From positions 131,538 through 195,537 of the forward strand of contig NZ_FOEP01000004.1 of NCBI RefSeq assembly GCF_900110775.1: a stretch of DNA of 64,000 nucleotides, written 5' to 3'. The notes beneath the pieces were generated by a model. That model had not been told where the DNA came from. It made no database searches and saw only the letters and a list, made by a program, of their open reading frames with translations. The translations under genes were made by a program, and so were the position numbers. Positions within the stretch are counted from its first letter, which is position 1. Every line of letters begins with the position of its first letter. Below are positions 34,712 to 43,895 of the stretch, piece after piece. The stretch is from Thalassovita taeanensis (GTDB lineage Bacteria > Pseudomonadota > Alphaproteobacteria > Rhodobacterales > Rhodobacteraceae).

Positions 34712-35308
34712 ATGACCACTTCTATCCTGCGTATTGATGCCAGCATCAAACCCGAAGGCTCGATCTCGAAGCAACTGACCGGCGATATCGTCGCGCGCCT
34801 GACCGCTGCCCACCCCGACGCCACAGTCACCACCCGCGATCTGGGCGCCAACCCGCTGCCCGTTACAGATGGCGCATGGCTTGTCGCAGTCAACACCCCG
34901 GTCGACGCCCGCACCCCGGCGCAAGCCGAGATCGCAGCCCTGTCCGACGCCCTGATCGCCGAGCTGAAGGCCGCAGACACCGTTGTGATCGGCCTGCCGG
35001 TCTATAACTTCGCGCCGCCCGCACAGCTGAAAATCTGGATCGACCAGATGTCCCGCGCGGGCGAGACCTTCAACTATTCCGAAGCCGGCCCCGTTGGTCT
35101 GGTGAAAGACACCCGCGTTATCGTCGCCTATTCGTCGAACGGTACGCGCATGGGGTCGGACATCGACTTCGCGTCGGGATACCTGCGCCACATGCTGGGC
35201 TTCTTCGGCATCACCGATGTTCAGTTCGTCGCCTCGGACCACTATGCGATCGACGCCGACAGCTCGATGAAAGCCGCGAACGAAGGCGTTGCAGCCCTCG
35301 TCGCCTAA
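34712..35308 (+). CDS. azoR: FMN-dependent NADH-azoreductase
   Basis: This 198-residue flavodoxin-fold oxidoreductase has the FMN-phosphate region RIDASIKPEGSISKQLTG. GLPVYNFAPPAQLKIWIDQM and the YSSNGTRMG segment follow. It reduces quinones and azo compounds with NADH. It is divergent from a LysR regulator, the usual arrangement for electrophile-responsive AzoR genes. Confidence 0.9.
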   Translation: MTTSILRIDASIKPEGSISKQLTGDIVARLTAAHPDATVTTRDLGANPLPVTDGAWLVAVNTPVDARTPAQAEIAALSDALIAELKAADTVVIGLPVYNFAPPAQLKIWIDQMSRAGETFNYSEAGPVGLVKDTRVIVAYSSNGTRMGSDIDFASGYLRHMLGFFGITDVQFVASDHYAIDADSSMKAANEGVAALVA

Positions 35309-35323
35309 GTCGTAAAGGCCAGT

Positions 35324-36070
35324 TCATTCGGGCCAGGGCCGCGCGCCATCCAGCGCGGCCCACTCTTCCTTCAGCGCCACACGTTCCAGCGCCCGCACCT
35401 GTTCAAGCGTGGTCACCCGCGCGCCCTGTCCGCGCAGATGCTGCAACAGGCGATGCGAATGCAGGATCGTCGGCACCGCGTCCAGCGGCTCCCACGCATC
35501 CAGCATGGTAACGCGGCGCAGATTGAATTCGGGCGGCAGCACATAGAACCGCAGGTCGCTGTCCCACAGCAGATCCTTCAGGACCACCTGATCGCGCGCC
35601 ACCCCCATCAGATCATAGCGCCGCTTCCATTCGGCGAAAAACGCCGCCATCGCGGCATCGTTGCGGTACAGCATCACGCCGGAATTGAGCTGCGGAAAGG
35701 CATAGGGCGTCTGTGCCCCGGCGCCTTCGCGGATCAGATCGGACCGGCGCCGCACATCATGTGCCAGACTCAGCGGGAAGCGATCCGCCAGATCGAACAG
35801 ATCACCCAGCGGCGCCAGCACCAGCACATCGCAATCCAGAAACAGCACCCGCTCGAACCGTGCCTGCGCAAAACACTCCAGCTTGACCCGTGGATGCGCC
35901 GAAGGGGTGCGGTGCACCCGGTCGAACACCTCCAGCCCCGGTGCTGCGGGCAGATCGGTGAACAGATCCACCGCCAGCCCCGGATTATGCGCCCGCAGGC
36001 TGTGTGCGGCCTGCACCGCAAGCGCCACATAGCCCGCGCCTGTTCCGACAAAAATCACCCCGTCCCGCAT
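35324..36070 (-). CDS. glycosyltransferase, GT8-like
   Basis: This 248-residue protein has a nucleotide-sugar transferase fold. It opens with RDGVIFVGTGAGYVALAVQA, then has the metal-binding DxD as D79-C-D81 in RVLFLDCDVLVL. QLNSGVMLYRND near 145 and LHSHRLLQHLRG near the end follow. The start at 36070 is chosen because the longer upstream frame is Arg/Gly-rich without similarity. Acceptor and sugar are unknown. Confidence 0.78.
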   Translation of the reverse strand: MRDGVIFVGTGAGYVALAVQAAHSLRAHNPGLAVDLFTDLPAAPGLEVFDRVHRTPSAHPRVKLECFAQARFERVLFLDCDVLVLAPLGDLFDLADRFPLSLAHDVRRRSDLIREGAGAQTPYAFPQLNSGVMLYRNDAAMAAFFAEWKRRYDLMGVARDQVVLKDLLWDSDLRFYVLPPEFNLRRVTMLDAWEPLDAVPTILHSHRLLQHLRGQGARVTTLEQVRALERVALKEEWAALDGARPWPE

Positions 36071-36334
36071 CGCCCGCTTCCCTATCCGCCGCCGTAGTCG
36101 CCACCCTGTTCGCCCCGGTCTTGGCCCAGCGCGGCCCTGCCCGCCAGACTTGACTCGCCGCCCCGTTCGGCCTACACGCCCCGCAACCAATCCGGAAGTC
36201 GCGAGTCTTCCGGTCCTTCGCATCACGCAAGGATCGCCCCCCGTCAGCGCGTTGCGCCCACGGGGGACATTGGCATTTGGGCCGGTCCTGCTTACCTGTA
36301 GGATCATATGGAAACGGTGTAAGGAGCCGCGGGA

Positions 36335-37840
36335 ATGTTTGAAAACCTATCCGAACGCCTGTCTGGCGTCTTTGACCGCCTGACCAAGCAAGGCGCGCTG
36401 TCCGACGAGGATGTCAAAACCGCCCTGCGCGAAGTCCGCGTTGCCCTGCTTGAGGCCGACGTTTCCCTGCCCGTTGCCCGCGATTTCGTCAAAGCGGTAC
36501 AGGAAAAGGCCACCGGTCAGGCCGTGACCAAATCGGTCACCCCCGGTCAGCAGGTCGTCAAGATCGTGCACGACACGCTGATCGACGTGCTGCGCGGCGA
36601 AGGCGAGCCCGGCGCGCTGAAAATCGACAACCCGCCTGCGCCGATCCTGATGGTCGGCCTGCAAGGTTCGGGCAAGACCACCACCACAGCGAAACTTGCC
36701 AAGCGCCTCAAAGACCGCGACGGCAAGCGCGTGCTGATGGCCTCGCTTGACGTGTATCGCCCGGCGGCCCAGCATCAGCTGGAGGTTCTGGGCAAACAGA
36801 TCGGCGTTGACACCCTGCCGATCGTGCCCGGCCAGAAACCCGCCGACATCGCCAAACGCGCCAAGCAACAGGCGACGATGGGCGGCTATGACGTCTATAT
36901 GCTGGACACCGCCGGCCGGTTGCACATCGACGAAGTGCTGATGGACGAGGTGCAGATCGTCCGCGACATCGCCACCCCGCGTGAAATCCTGCTGGTGGTT
37001 GATGGCCTGACCGGTCAGGACGCGGTGAACGTGGCCGAAGAATTCGACAGCAAGATCGGCATCACCGGCGTTGTCCTGACCCGGATGGATGGCGACGGGC
37101 GCGGCGGTGCCGCCCTGTCGATGCGCGCCGTCACCGGCAAGCCGATCAAATACGTCGGTCTGGGCGAAAAGATGGACGCGCTCGAAACCTTCGAGCCTGA
37201 ACGTATCGCTGGCCGTATCCTTGGCATGGGCGACATCGTGGCGCTGGTTGAGAAGGCGCAGGAAACGCTGGAGGCCGAACAGGCCGAGCGCATGATGCGC
37301 CGCTTCCAGAAGGGTCAGTTCAACATGAACGACCTGAAGATGCAGCTTGAGCAGATGATGAAAATGGGCGGCATGGAGTCGATCATGGGCATGATGCCCG
37401 GCATGGCCAAGATGTCCAAGCAGGTGCAGGAAGCGGGCTTTGACGACAAAGTGCTGAAGCGCCAGATCGCCCTGATCCAGTCGATGACCAAGAAAGAGCG
37501 CGCCAACCCCGCGCTGCTGCAAGCCAGCCGTAAAAAGCGGATCGCCAAAGGGGCCGGGCTTGAGGTCTCTGATCTGAACAAGCTTCTGAAGATGCACCGG
37601 CAGATGGCCGACATGATGAAGAAGATGGGCAAAATGGGCAAAGGTGGCATGCTCAAGCAAGCCATGAAGGGCATGATGGGCAAGGGCGGCGGCATGCCTG
37701 CCGGTATGGATCCCACAGCCATGGACCCCAAGGCGCTTGAGGCCGCAGCCAAAGCCATGGGCGGCAAACTGCCCGGCGGGCTGGGTGGCATGGGCGGCGG
37801 GCTGCCCTCGGGCCTTAGCGGGTTCGGCAAGAAAAAATGA
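36335..37840 (+). CDS. ffh: signal recognition particle protein Ffh
   Basis: This 501-residue SRP GTPase has an N domain (MFENLSERLSGVFDRL). The G domain has GLQGSGKTTTT (108-118), DVYRPAAQHQL, DTAGR and TRMDGDGRGG. A Met-rich M domain from about 325 binds signal peptides and SRP RNA, and the Gly/Met-rich tail is long. Its stop overlaps the next ATG as ATGA, so it heads the long translation operon. Confidence 0.97.
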   Translation: MFENLSERLSGVFDRLTKQGALSDEDVKTALREVRVALLEADVSLPVARDFVKAVQEKATGQAVTKSVTPGQQVVKIVHDTLIDVLRGEGEPGALKIDNPPAPILMVGLQGSGKTTTTAKLAKRLKDRDGKRVLMASLDVYRPAAQHQLEVLGKQIGVDTLPIVPGQKPADIAKRAKQQATMGGYDVYMLDTAGRLHIDEVLMDEVQIVRDIATPREILLVVDGLTGQDAVNVAEEFDSKIGITGVVLTRMDGDGRGGAALSMRAVTGKPIKYVGLGEKMDALETFEPERIAGRILGMGDIVALVEKAQETLEAEQAERMMRRFQKGQFNMNDLKMQLEQMMKMGGMESIMGMMPGMAKMSKQVQEAGFDDKVLKRQIALIQSMTKKERANPALLQASRKKRIAKGAGLEVSDLNKLLKMHRQMADMMKKMGKMGKGGMLKQAMKGMMGKGGGMPAGMDPTAMDPKALEAAAKAMGGKLPGGLGGMGGGLPSGLSGFGKKK

Positions 37841-38376
37841 TCGCCCCCACCCTTCATACCGAACGCCTGACGCTGCGCGCGCCCTGCGCCGCTGATTTCA
37901 CGCCATTTGCCGAATTCTATGCCTCGGACCGCGCCAAATTTGTCGGCGGCCCGCTGACCTCGGAAGGCGCGTGGCGGATGCTGGCGATGGAGATCGGCCA
38001 CTGGACGCTGAAAGGCTTTGGTCGCTGGATCGCCGAGGAGAAATCCACCGGCGCGCCCGTCGGCCTGATCGGCCTGTTCGAACCCTTTGGCTGGCCCGAG
38101 CCCGAAATCGGCTGGGATCTGTTCGCCGGGTTCGAGGGCAAAGGCTATGCGACCGAGGCGGCTTTGTCCGCGCGCAGCTATGCCTATGACGTGCTCGGCT
38201 GGACCACCGCGATCAGCCTTGTGAAAACCGCCAATACCGGATCGGCCCGCGTTGCCACCCGCATGGGCGCGTGGCACGACAGCGATTACACCCACGAGCG
38301 TCATGGCTTTATGCATGTTTACCGCCACCCCGCGCCCGACGCGCTGGTGAACGGCGGGATCGAGGCCTACACATGA
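37837..38376 (+). CDS. GNAT family acetyltransferase 1
   Basis: This 179-residue RimJ/RimL-type acetyltransferase has the family opening LHTERLTLRAPCAADF and GWDLFAGFEGKGYATEAALS as the acetyl-CoA loop. A TANTGSARVATRMGAW segment is near the end. It is the first of three similar genes in a row, coupled to ffh by ATGA. The acetylated target is unknown; ribosomal or other cytosolic N termini are possible. Confidence 0.87.
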   Translation: MIAPTLHTERLTLRAPCAADFTPFAEFYASDRAKFVGGPLTSEGAWRMLAMEIGHWTLKGFGRWIAEEKSTGAPVGLIGLFEPFGWPEPEIGWDLFAGFEGKGYATEAALSARSYAYDVLGWTTAISLVKTANTGSARVATRMGAWHDSDYTHERHGFMHVYRHPAPDALVNGGIEAYT

Positions 38377-38897
38377 CCGCCCTGCCGCTGCCCATCCCCA
38401 CCGTGGAAACCGACCGCCTGATCCTGCGCGCGCCGCGCGCCAGCGATCTTGACACCATGGCCGACTTCTATGCCGACGACCGCAGCCGCTTTGTTGGCGG
38501 GCCAAAGACCCGGCACGAAACCTGGCGCAGCCTGATCGGCATGATCGGCCATTGGGCGATCTTCGGCTATGGCTTCTGGGTGATCGAGGACAAGGCCACC
38601 GGGCACCCCTTTGGCGGCGTCGGCATCATCAACCACGAAGGCTGGGACGAGCCCGAACTCGGCTGGCACCTTTATGCGGGCGCCGAAGGCAAGGGTATCG
38701 GGCACGAGGCAGCACTGGCCGCCCGCGACCATGCCGCCCGGCATTTCGGCATCCCCGCGCCGATCAGCTATATCGACCCGGCCAATACCCGGTCGCTGGC
38801 GCTGGCCAAACGCCTTGGCGCGACCTTTGAACGTGACGGCGACGTGATGGGCACCCCCTGTCACATCTTCCGCCACCCAGCCGCAGGAGCCGCATAA
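38373..38897 (+). CDS. GNAT family acetyltransferase 2
   Basis: This 174-residue paralogue of the gene before it opens VETDRLILRAPRASDL. It has GWHLYAGAEGKGIGHEAALA as the acetyl-CoA loop and PANTRSLALAKRLGA near the end. Its start overlaps the previous stop as ATGA and its stop overlaps the next start as TAATG, so translation is coupled. Function beyond the family is unknown. Confidence 0.87.
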   Translation: MTALPLPIPTVETDRLILRAPRASDLDTMADFYADDRSRFVGGPKTRHETWRSLIGMIGHWAIFGYGFWVIEDKATGHPFGGVGIINHEGWDEPELGWHLYAGAEGKGIGHEAALAARDHAARHFGIPAPISYIDPANTRSLALAKRLGATFERDGDVMGTPCHIFRHPAAGAA

Positions 38898-39499
38898 TGC
38901 CCCTGATCATCCCGACGCTGGAAACCAAACGCCTGATCCTGCGCGGCCCCGAGGCGCAGGATTACCCCGAGTTCAAATCCACCTTCACCAGCTATCGCGC
39001 CCGGTTCATGGGCGGGCCGCTGAATTCCTATGAGGCGTGGATGCTTTACGCCGCTGAAATCGGCCATTGGGAAATTCGCGGCTTCGGCATGTGGGTCATC
39101 CACGACCGCGAGACCGACAAGCCGCTCGGCATGGCCGGTGGCTGGAAGCCCGCGAAGTGGCCCGAGGCCGAGCTTGCCTGGATCATCTGGCCCGAAACCG
39201 CCGGCAAGGGCTATGCGCTTGAGGCCACGCACGCTGCGCGCGGATATCTCTATGGGCAGATGGGCTGGGAAACCGCCGTGTCCTATGTCGACCCCAAGAA
39301 CCTCGATTCGATCCGTCTGGCCGAACGTCTGGGCGCCAAGAAGGACCCGCAGGCCGCCACCGTTGACGGCAACGACATTGTCTATCGCCATCCCACGCCC
39401 GCGCAGTTGAAAAACAGCCAGCTGTCGCATGGGATCGAGATGGAGATCGCCAATTACGCCAACCCGCTGTTCAAGCCCAAGGGGATGCCAATTGACTGA
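38897..39499 (+). CDS. GNAT family acetyltransferase 3
   Basis: This 200-residue third paralogue opens LETKRLILRGPEAQDY. It has the loop WPETAGKGYALEATHAARGY and PKNLDSIRLAERLGAKKD. A C-terminal extension of about 30 residues (QLKNSQLSHGIEMEIANYAN) is absent from the other two. Its end overlaps the TTG start of the chorismate mutase gene by eight bases. Confidence 0.87.
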   Translation: MPLIIPTLETKRLILRGPEAQDYPEFKSTFTSYRARFMGGPLNSYEAWMLYAAEIGHWEIRGFGMWVIHDRETDKPLGMAGGWKPAKWPEAELAWIIWPETAGKGYALEATHAARGYLYGQMGWETAVSYVDPKNLDSIRLAERLGAKKDPQAATVDGNDIVYRHPTPAQLKNSQLSHGIEMEIANYANPLFKPKGMPID

Positions 39500-39788
39500 C
39501 GCCACAACCCGCGCCGCCACTCTCCTGCGCGACCACCGCCAAAGCATCGACCGCCTCGACGCGATTCTGGTCTATACGCTGGGCGAGCGGTTCAAACACA
39601 CGCAGGCCGTGGGCAAGCTCAAGGCCGAACACGACCTGCCGCCCTCTGACCCCGACCGCGAGGCCGGGCAGATCGCACGGCTGGAAGAGCTGGCCCAGCA
39701 GGCCGACCTTGACCCCGAATTCGCCAAAAGCTTTCTGCAATTCATCATTCAGGAAGTCATCCAACACCACAAGAAACACCAAGAATAA
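39492..39788 (+). CDS. chorismate mutase, AroQ class
   Basis: This roughly 98-residue all-helical enzyme turns chorismate into prephenate for Phe and Tyr synthesis. The pattern is RQSIDRLDAILVYTLGERF, then THAVGKLK-like TQAVGKLKAEHDLPPSD, then a C-terminal SFLQFIIQEVIQHHKKHQ. The start is a TTG at 39492 with AAGGGG seven bases before it, inside the previous gene. Chorismate mutase at this place between ffh and rpsP is usual in Rhodobacterales. Confidence 0.87.
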   Translation: MTDATTRAATLLRDHRQSIDRLDAILVYTLGERFKHTQAVGKLKAEHDLPPSDPDREAGQIARLEELAQQADLDPEFAKSFLQFIIQEVIQHHKKHQE

Positions 39789-39823
39789 CCAACACGCGAC
39801 GGACCACACCCCATCGCACCCAA

Positions 39824-39885
39824 ACGTAGGGCGGGGATCACCCCGCCGCACACACCAACGTAGGGCGGGTTCATCCCCGCCGCAC
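39824..39885. repeat. two 28-bp direct repeats with internal palindromes
   Basis: Two 28-bp copies starting ACGTAGGGCGGG and ending CCCCGCCGCAC lie 34 bp apart (39824-39851 and 39858-39885), differing at a few central bases. Each can fold into a GGCGGG/CCCGCC hairpin. They sit between the chorismate mutase gene and rpsP and look like a REP-type element. Confidence 0.75.
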
Positions 39886-39910
39886 CAAGCCATCTAAAGG
39901 AGATACCACC

Positions 39911-40303
39911 ATGGCCATGAAAATTCGTCTCGCCCGCGGCGGCAGCAAAAAGCGCCCCTTCTACCGCATCGTTGCAACCGACAGCCGCATGCCGCGCGAC
40001 GGCCGCTTCATCGAGAAGCTGGGCACCTACAACCCGCTGCTGCCGAAAGACAGCGAAGAGCGCGTAAAAATGGACCTCGAGCGCGTTCAGCACTGGCTGA
40101 GCAAAGGCGCCCAGCCCACCGAGCGTATCTCGCGTATGCTGGAAGCCGCAGGCGTGCTGCCGAAGAAAGACCGCACCAACCAAAACCCCAAGCGCGGCAC
40201 CCCCGGCAAGAAAGCCACCGATCGCGCTGAAGAAAAGGCCGCCAAAGCCACAGCCGCGACCGAAGCAGACGCCGCAGCGCCCGAAGAAGCCTCGGCCGAG
40301 TAA
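39911..40303 (+). CDS. rpsP: 30S ribosomal protein S16
   Basis: This 130-residue protein has the S16 core [20 protein letters not shown], then [19 protein letters not shown] and [17 protein letters not shown] Lys/Ala/Glu-rich tail of about 45 residues follows, usual in this order. AAAGGAG precedes the start. Confidence 0.96.
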   Translation: MAMKIRLARGGSKKRPFYRIVATDSRMPRDGRFIEKLGTYNPLLPKDSEERVKMDLERVQHWLSKGAQPTERISRMLEAAGVLPKKDRTNQNPKRGTPGKKATDRAEEKAAKATAATEADAAAPEEASAE

Positions 40304-40320
40304 AACCAGAGCGCGCTGGA

Positions 40321-40950
40321 ATGCACATCTTCTCAGACTCGTTCCAGCGCGACCTGACCGACCTGATGCGGTGGCGGCGCGACGTGCGCAACTTCCGCAC
40401 CGATCCGGTAGACGAGGCATTGCTGACGCAATGCCTCGATGCCTTTCTGCTGGCCCCCTCGGTGGGGCTGTCAGAACCCTGGCGCGTGATCCGCGTCGCC
40501 AGTGATGCCGCCCGCGCGGCGGCGCTGGCCAATTACAAATCCGCCAACGCGCAGGCCCTTGATGGCTACGGCGCTGAAAAGGCACAGCTTTACGCCTCGC
40601 TCAAACTGTCGGGCATGATCGATTCACCGGTGCAGCTTGCGATCTATTGCGACGAGGCAACCGCCAAGGGCCACGGCCTTGGCGCCGCCACCATGCCGGA
40701 AATGCGGCGCTATTCGGTGGTCTCTGCTGTCAATCTGTTCTGGCTTGCGGCCCGTGCGCGCGGTCTGGGCGTCGGCTGGGTCTCGATCCTTGATCCCGAT
40801 CAGCTGAGCCGCGACCTTGAGGTGCCCGAGGACTGGTCGCTTGTGGCCTATCTGTGTGTCGGCTGGCCACAGGACACCGGCACCACGCCGGAACTGGAAC
40901 AAAAGGGCTGGGAAGACCGCCGGGGCCACCTGCCGCTGCAAACCCGCTGA
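40321..40950 (+). CDS. bluB: 5,6-dimethylbenzimidazole synthase
   Basis: This 209-residue nitroreductase-fold enzyme breaks down reduced FMN to make the lower ligand of vitamin B12. It opens [35 protein letters not shown], a [20 protein letters not shown] helix and [13 protein letters not shown] follow, a BluB pattern rather than a general nitroreductase. It starts 18 bases after rpsP and is inserted between rpsP and rimM. With cobO and meaB it points to B12 synthesis and use. Confidence 0.93.
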   Translation: MHIFSDSFQRDLTDLMRWRRDVRNFRTDPVDEALLTQCLDAFLLAPSVGLSEPWRVIRVASDAARAAALANYKSANAQALDGYGAEKAQLYASLKLSGMIDSPVQLAIYCDEATAKGHGLGAATMPEMRRYSVVSAVNLFWLAARARGLGVGWVSILDPDQLSRDLEVPEDWSLVAYLCVGWPQDTGTTPELEQKGWEDRRGHLPLQTR

Positions 40951-41050
40951 GCGCCACCCGATTTTCCCCGATTGCCCCAGTGCCCCGCAAACGGTATCAG
41001 ACCAAAGCAACCGCCACGCGCCGCGCGTGGCCCAACAGGAGCGGAACAGC

Positions 41051-41563
41051 ATGGACCAGCCGGATGATCTGATCTGTGTCGGCGCAATCGCCGGGGCCTT
41101 TGGCGTTCAGGGCGAACTGCGGCTGAAAAGCTTCACCGCCGATCCCGAAGCCATTGCCGACTATGCCCCCCTGCTGACCGAGGACGGCAGCCGCAGCTTT
41201 GATGTCACCGTCAGCCGCCCGATCAGCAACGGCCTTGCCGTGCGCCTGACCGGGGTCAGCACCAAGGAACAGGCCGACGCGCTGAAAGGCGTCAAACTCT
41301 ATGTCCCGCGCGACCGCCTGCCGTCGCTGCCCGATGACGAATTTTACCACGCCGATCTGATCGGGCTCGAGGTGCTGGACACCGGCGGCACGCTGCTGGG
41401 GCGGGTCAAATCGGTGCTGAACCACGGCGCCGGCGATCTGCTGGAACTGCACGGTCCGGGGCTGAAATCCAGCGTCCTGCTGCCCTTCACCCGCGACGTG
41501 GTGCCCACCGTCGATCTGGACGCCGGGCGCATTATTGTCGACCCGCCCGAAGGGCTGATCTGA
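41051..41563 (+). CDS. rimM: ribosome maturation factor RimM
   Basis: This 170-residue 16S rRNA processing protein opens [34 protein letters not shown] begins the PRC-barrel C-terminal half, which ends [20 protein letters not shown]. RimM helps assembly of the 30S head with S19. An AGGAG site precedes the start at 41051. It is one base from the next gene. Confidence 0.94.
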   Translation: MDQPDDLICVGAIAGAFGVQGELRLKSFTADPEAIADYAPLLTEDGSRSFDVTVSRPISNGLAVRLTGVSTKEQADALKGVKLYVPRDRLPSLPDDEFYHADLIGLEVLDTGGTLLGRVKSVLNHGAGDLLELHGPGLKSSVLLPFTRDVVPTVDLDAGRIIVDPPEGLI

Positions 41564-41564
41564 C

Positions 41565-42347
41565 ATGCGACTGATCCTGCATGCCGGATTTCACAAAACC
41601 GGCACCAGCAGCATCCAGAACTTCCTGTACCAGAACAAACCCACCCTCAGCGCCGAATTCCGGGTGCTGATGCGGCCGAAGATCAAGGCGCTGTGCGACT
41701 GTGCCCGTGGGTTTTCGGTCAACCGCAATCCGCTGGATCAGGGCTTGTTCCTGTCCGAAGCGGCGCAGGCCCTGTCCGCCCTTGATCCCGCCGATCCCCG
41801 CCCGGTGGTGATCAGCGCCGAGGATCTGTCCGGCCACACGCCCGGTCGCCACCGCCTGCTCAGCTATGCCGCGACCCCCGCCCTGATGCAGATGCTGGTG
41901 CAGGTTGCCGACGAATGCCTGCCCGGCGCTGAGCTTACCTTCCTGTTCACCACCCGCGATCCCGAAAGCTGGCTGCGCAGCAGCTATGCCCAAAGCCTGC
42001 GCGCCACCCGTCAGCGGTTGGGCTGGGCCGCCTATTTCGCCACGCTGTCGCCGCATGCCGACTTTGGCCCGGTGCTGGACGAGATCCAGACCGCCGTCGC
42101 CCCCCACCACGTATTCACCGCCGCGTTGGAGGACAGTCAGACCCACCCGCTTGGCCCCGCCACCGCCCTGCTTGACCTGATGCAACCCAGCGACGCCCTG
42201 CGCGCCGCACTGGTTCCGGTGTCGCCGCAAAATCGCAAACTGCCCGACCCGGTGCTGGATGCCCTGTTGCACCTGAACCGCTCGGACCTGCCCAAAGACG
42301 AGATGCGCCGCCGTAAAGCCGACCTGATCACGCAGGCCTTGGGCTGA
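41565..42347 (+). CDS. sulfotransferase-like P-loop protein
   Basis: This 260-residue protein opens RLILHAGFHKTGTSSIQNFL, which looks like the PAPS-binding 5'-phosphosulfate loop of sulfotransferases. The core strand TFLFTTRDPESWLRSSYAQS fits the 3'-phosphate motif. No membrane segments. It starts one base after rimM and precedes trmD, an unusual visitor in this operon. A true sulfotransferase role and acceptor are unproven. Confidence 0.65.
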   Translation: MRLILHAGFHKTGTSSIQNFLYQNKPTLSAEFRVLMRPKIKALCDCARGFSVNRNPLDQGLFLSEAAQALSALDPADPRPVVISAEDLSGHTPGRHRLLSYAATPALMQMLVQVADECLPGAELTFLFTTRDPESWLRSSYAQSLRATRQRLGWAAYFATLSPHADFGPVLDEIQTAVAPHHVFTAALEDSQTHPLGPATALLDLMQPSDALRAALVPVSPQNRKLPDPVLDALLHLNRSDLPKDEMRRRKADLITQALG

Positions 42348-42390
42348 CAGCCCCTTTTGCGCTGCGCCAATACCGGCTAAGAGCCTGCTC

Positions 42391-43212
42391 ATGACCGACA
42401 CACCCAAATCCTTTGGCCGCAAATCCATCTCCGTCACGCGCAAACCGCAGGACCTGATGAGCCGCAATCCCCGCCTTGCCGGTGTCTGGACCGCGCGGGT
42501 GATCACCCTGTTCCCGCAGGCCTTTCCCGGTGTGCTGGGCGAAAGCCTGACCGGTAAGGGGCTGAAAGACGGGCTGTGGCAGCTTGAAACCATCGACCTG
42601 CGCGATTTCGGCGTCGGCAAGCACCGCAACGTCGATGACACCCCCGCAGGCGGCGGCGCGGGCATGGTCCTGCGTGCCGATGTGCTGGGCGCTGCGCTGG
42701 ACTCGGCGCAAAAGGACACCCGTGGCACATGGCCGGTGCTGTACCTGTCACCGCGCGGCAAACGCTTTGACCAACAGATGGCGCGCGACCTGTCGCAGGC
42801 CGATGGCGTCACCCTGCTGTGTGGCCGCTTCGAGGGCGTCGATGAACGCGTGCTGGAGCAGTATAACATTCAGGAAGTCTCGCTCGGCGACTTCATCCTC
42901 ACCGGAGGAGAGATTGCCGCTCAGGCCTTGATTGATGCAACAGTCCGTCTTATACCCCGCGTACTTGGGAATCAGGTCTCAACCGAGGAAGAATCTTTCT
43001 CGGATTTTTTGCTTGAACACCCGCAATACACGAAGCCCGCCATCTGGAACGGTCGCGAAATCCCTGACATTCTTCTGTCGGGCCACCACGCGAAGATCAC
43101 CGACTGGCGACGGGCCATGGCCGAAAGGCTGACAAAGGAAAGACGACCTGACCTCTGGCGGGCTTATTGTGCCAAACACAATAGGGACCCGGACGAAGAC
43201 CAAGAGCTCTGA
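42391..43212 (+). CDS. trmD: tRNA (guanine-37-N1)-methyltransferase
   Basis: This 273-residue SPOUT methyltransferase acts on G37 of tRNAs. It has ITLFPQAFPGVLGESLTGKG, VDDTPAGGGAGMVLRADVL, the knot motifs YLSPRGKRFDQ and LLCGRFEGVDERVLE, and VSLGDFILTGGE. An N-terminal extension of about 35 residues before the usual start (ARVITLFPQ) is present, so a later start is possible, though ATG 42391 lacks a strong competitor. Confidence 0.94.
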   Translation: MTDTPKSFGRKSISVTRKPQDLMSRNPRLAGVWTARVITLFPQAFPGVLGESLTGKGLKDGLWQLETIDLRDFGVGKHRNVDDTPAGGGAGMVLRADVLGAALDSAQKDTRGTWPVLYLSPRGKRFDQQMARDLSQADGVTLLCGRFEGVDERVLEQYNIQEVSLGDFILTGGEIAAQALIDATVRLIPRVLGNQVSTEEESFSDFLLEHPQYTKPAIWNGREIPDILLSGHHAKITDWRRAMAERLTKERRPDLWRAYCAKHNRDPDEDQEL

Positions 43213-43226
43213 GGCGGCGCAACAAC

Positions 43227-43245
43227 TTTGCGGAAAAACCGCAAG
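43227..43245 (+). promoter_or_regulatory. leader hairpin before rplS
   Basis: TTGCGG and CCGCAA form a 6-bp stem with an AAAAA loop, extended by a wobble pair. It lies 16 bases before the rplS start, directly upstream of its AGGAGA site. It could modulate L19 translation; evidence is only positional. Confidence 0.35.
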
Positions 43246-43261
43246 CATATAGGAGAAAGCG

Positions 43262-43645
43262 ATGAACCTGATCGCACAAATCGAGGCGGAGCAAATCGCC
43301 GCCCTCGGGAAAACCATTCCCGATTTCAAAGCAGGCGACACCGTTCGCGTCGGCTATAAAGTGACCGAAGGCACGCGCAGCCGTGTTCAGATGTACGAAG
43401 GCGTCTGCATCAGCCGTAAGAACGGCAAAGGCATTGCCGGCTCGTTCACGGTCCGCAAGATTTCGTTTGGTGAAGGTGTGGAACGTGTGTTCCCGCTGTT
43501 CTCGACCAACATCGACAGCATCGACGTTGTGCGTCGTGGCCGTGTGCGCCGCGCCAAACTGTACTACCTGCGCGAACGTCGCGGTAAATCCGCCCGTATC
43601 GCAGAAGTCAGCAACTACAAGCCCAAAGCGGCTGCAGAAGCGTAA
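43262..43645 (+). CDS. rplS: 50S ribosomal protein L19
   Basis: This 127-residue protein has [20 protein letters not shown], the [20 protein letters not shown] segment and [20 protein letters not shown] near the middle, a clear L19. AGGAGA precedes the start. It is followed 11 bp later by rpmE. Confidence 0.97.
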   Translation: MNLIAQIEAEQIAALGKTIPDFKAGDTVRVGYKVTEGTRSRVQMYEGVCISRKNGKGIAGSFTVRKISFGEGVERVFPLFSTNIDSIDVVRRGRVRRAKLYYLRERRGKSARIAEVSNYKPKAAAEA

Positions 43646-43656
43646 GGACAGGCGAG

Positions 43657-43878
43657 ATGAAAACCGATATCCACCCCGACTACCACTCCATCGACGTCAA
43701 AATGACCGATGGCACCATCATCAAGATGCGCTCGACCTGGGGCAAAGAAGGCGACACCCTGTCGCTCGACATCGACCCCTCCGTGCACCCGGCCTGGACC
43801 GGCGGCACCTCGCGCCTGATGGATGCCGGCGGCCGTGTGTCGAAGTTCAAGAACAAATACGCAGGTCTGGGCTTCTAA
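43657..43878 (+). CDS. rpmE: 50S ribosomal protein L31
   Basis: This 73-residue protein starts [20 protein letters not shown] and ends [12 protein letters not shown]. It lacks the CxxC zinc pairs, so it is a Cys-minus L31 form, usual in this order. It is the last gene of the operon and is followed by a strong terminator. Confidence 0.95.
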   Translation: MKTDIHPDYHSIDVKMTDGTIIKMRSTWGKEGDTLSLDIDPSVHPAWTGGTSRLMDAGGRVSKFKNKYAGLGF

Positions 43879-43895
43879 ACCCACCCCTGACGGAT

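Noticed and set aside
36347-37660. 437-codon His/Leu-rich minus-strand frame under ffh
   Set aside because: It mirrors the Met-rich M domain of Ffh; no signal, domain or ribosome site.
39824-39885. CRISPR array
   Set aside because: Only two repeat units, a 6-bp spacer and no cas genes.
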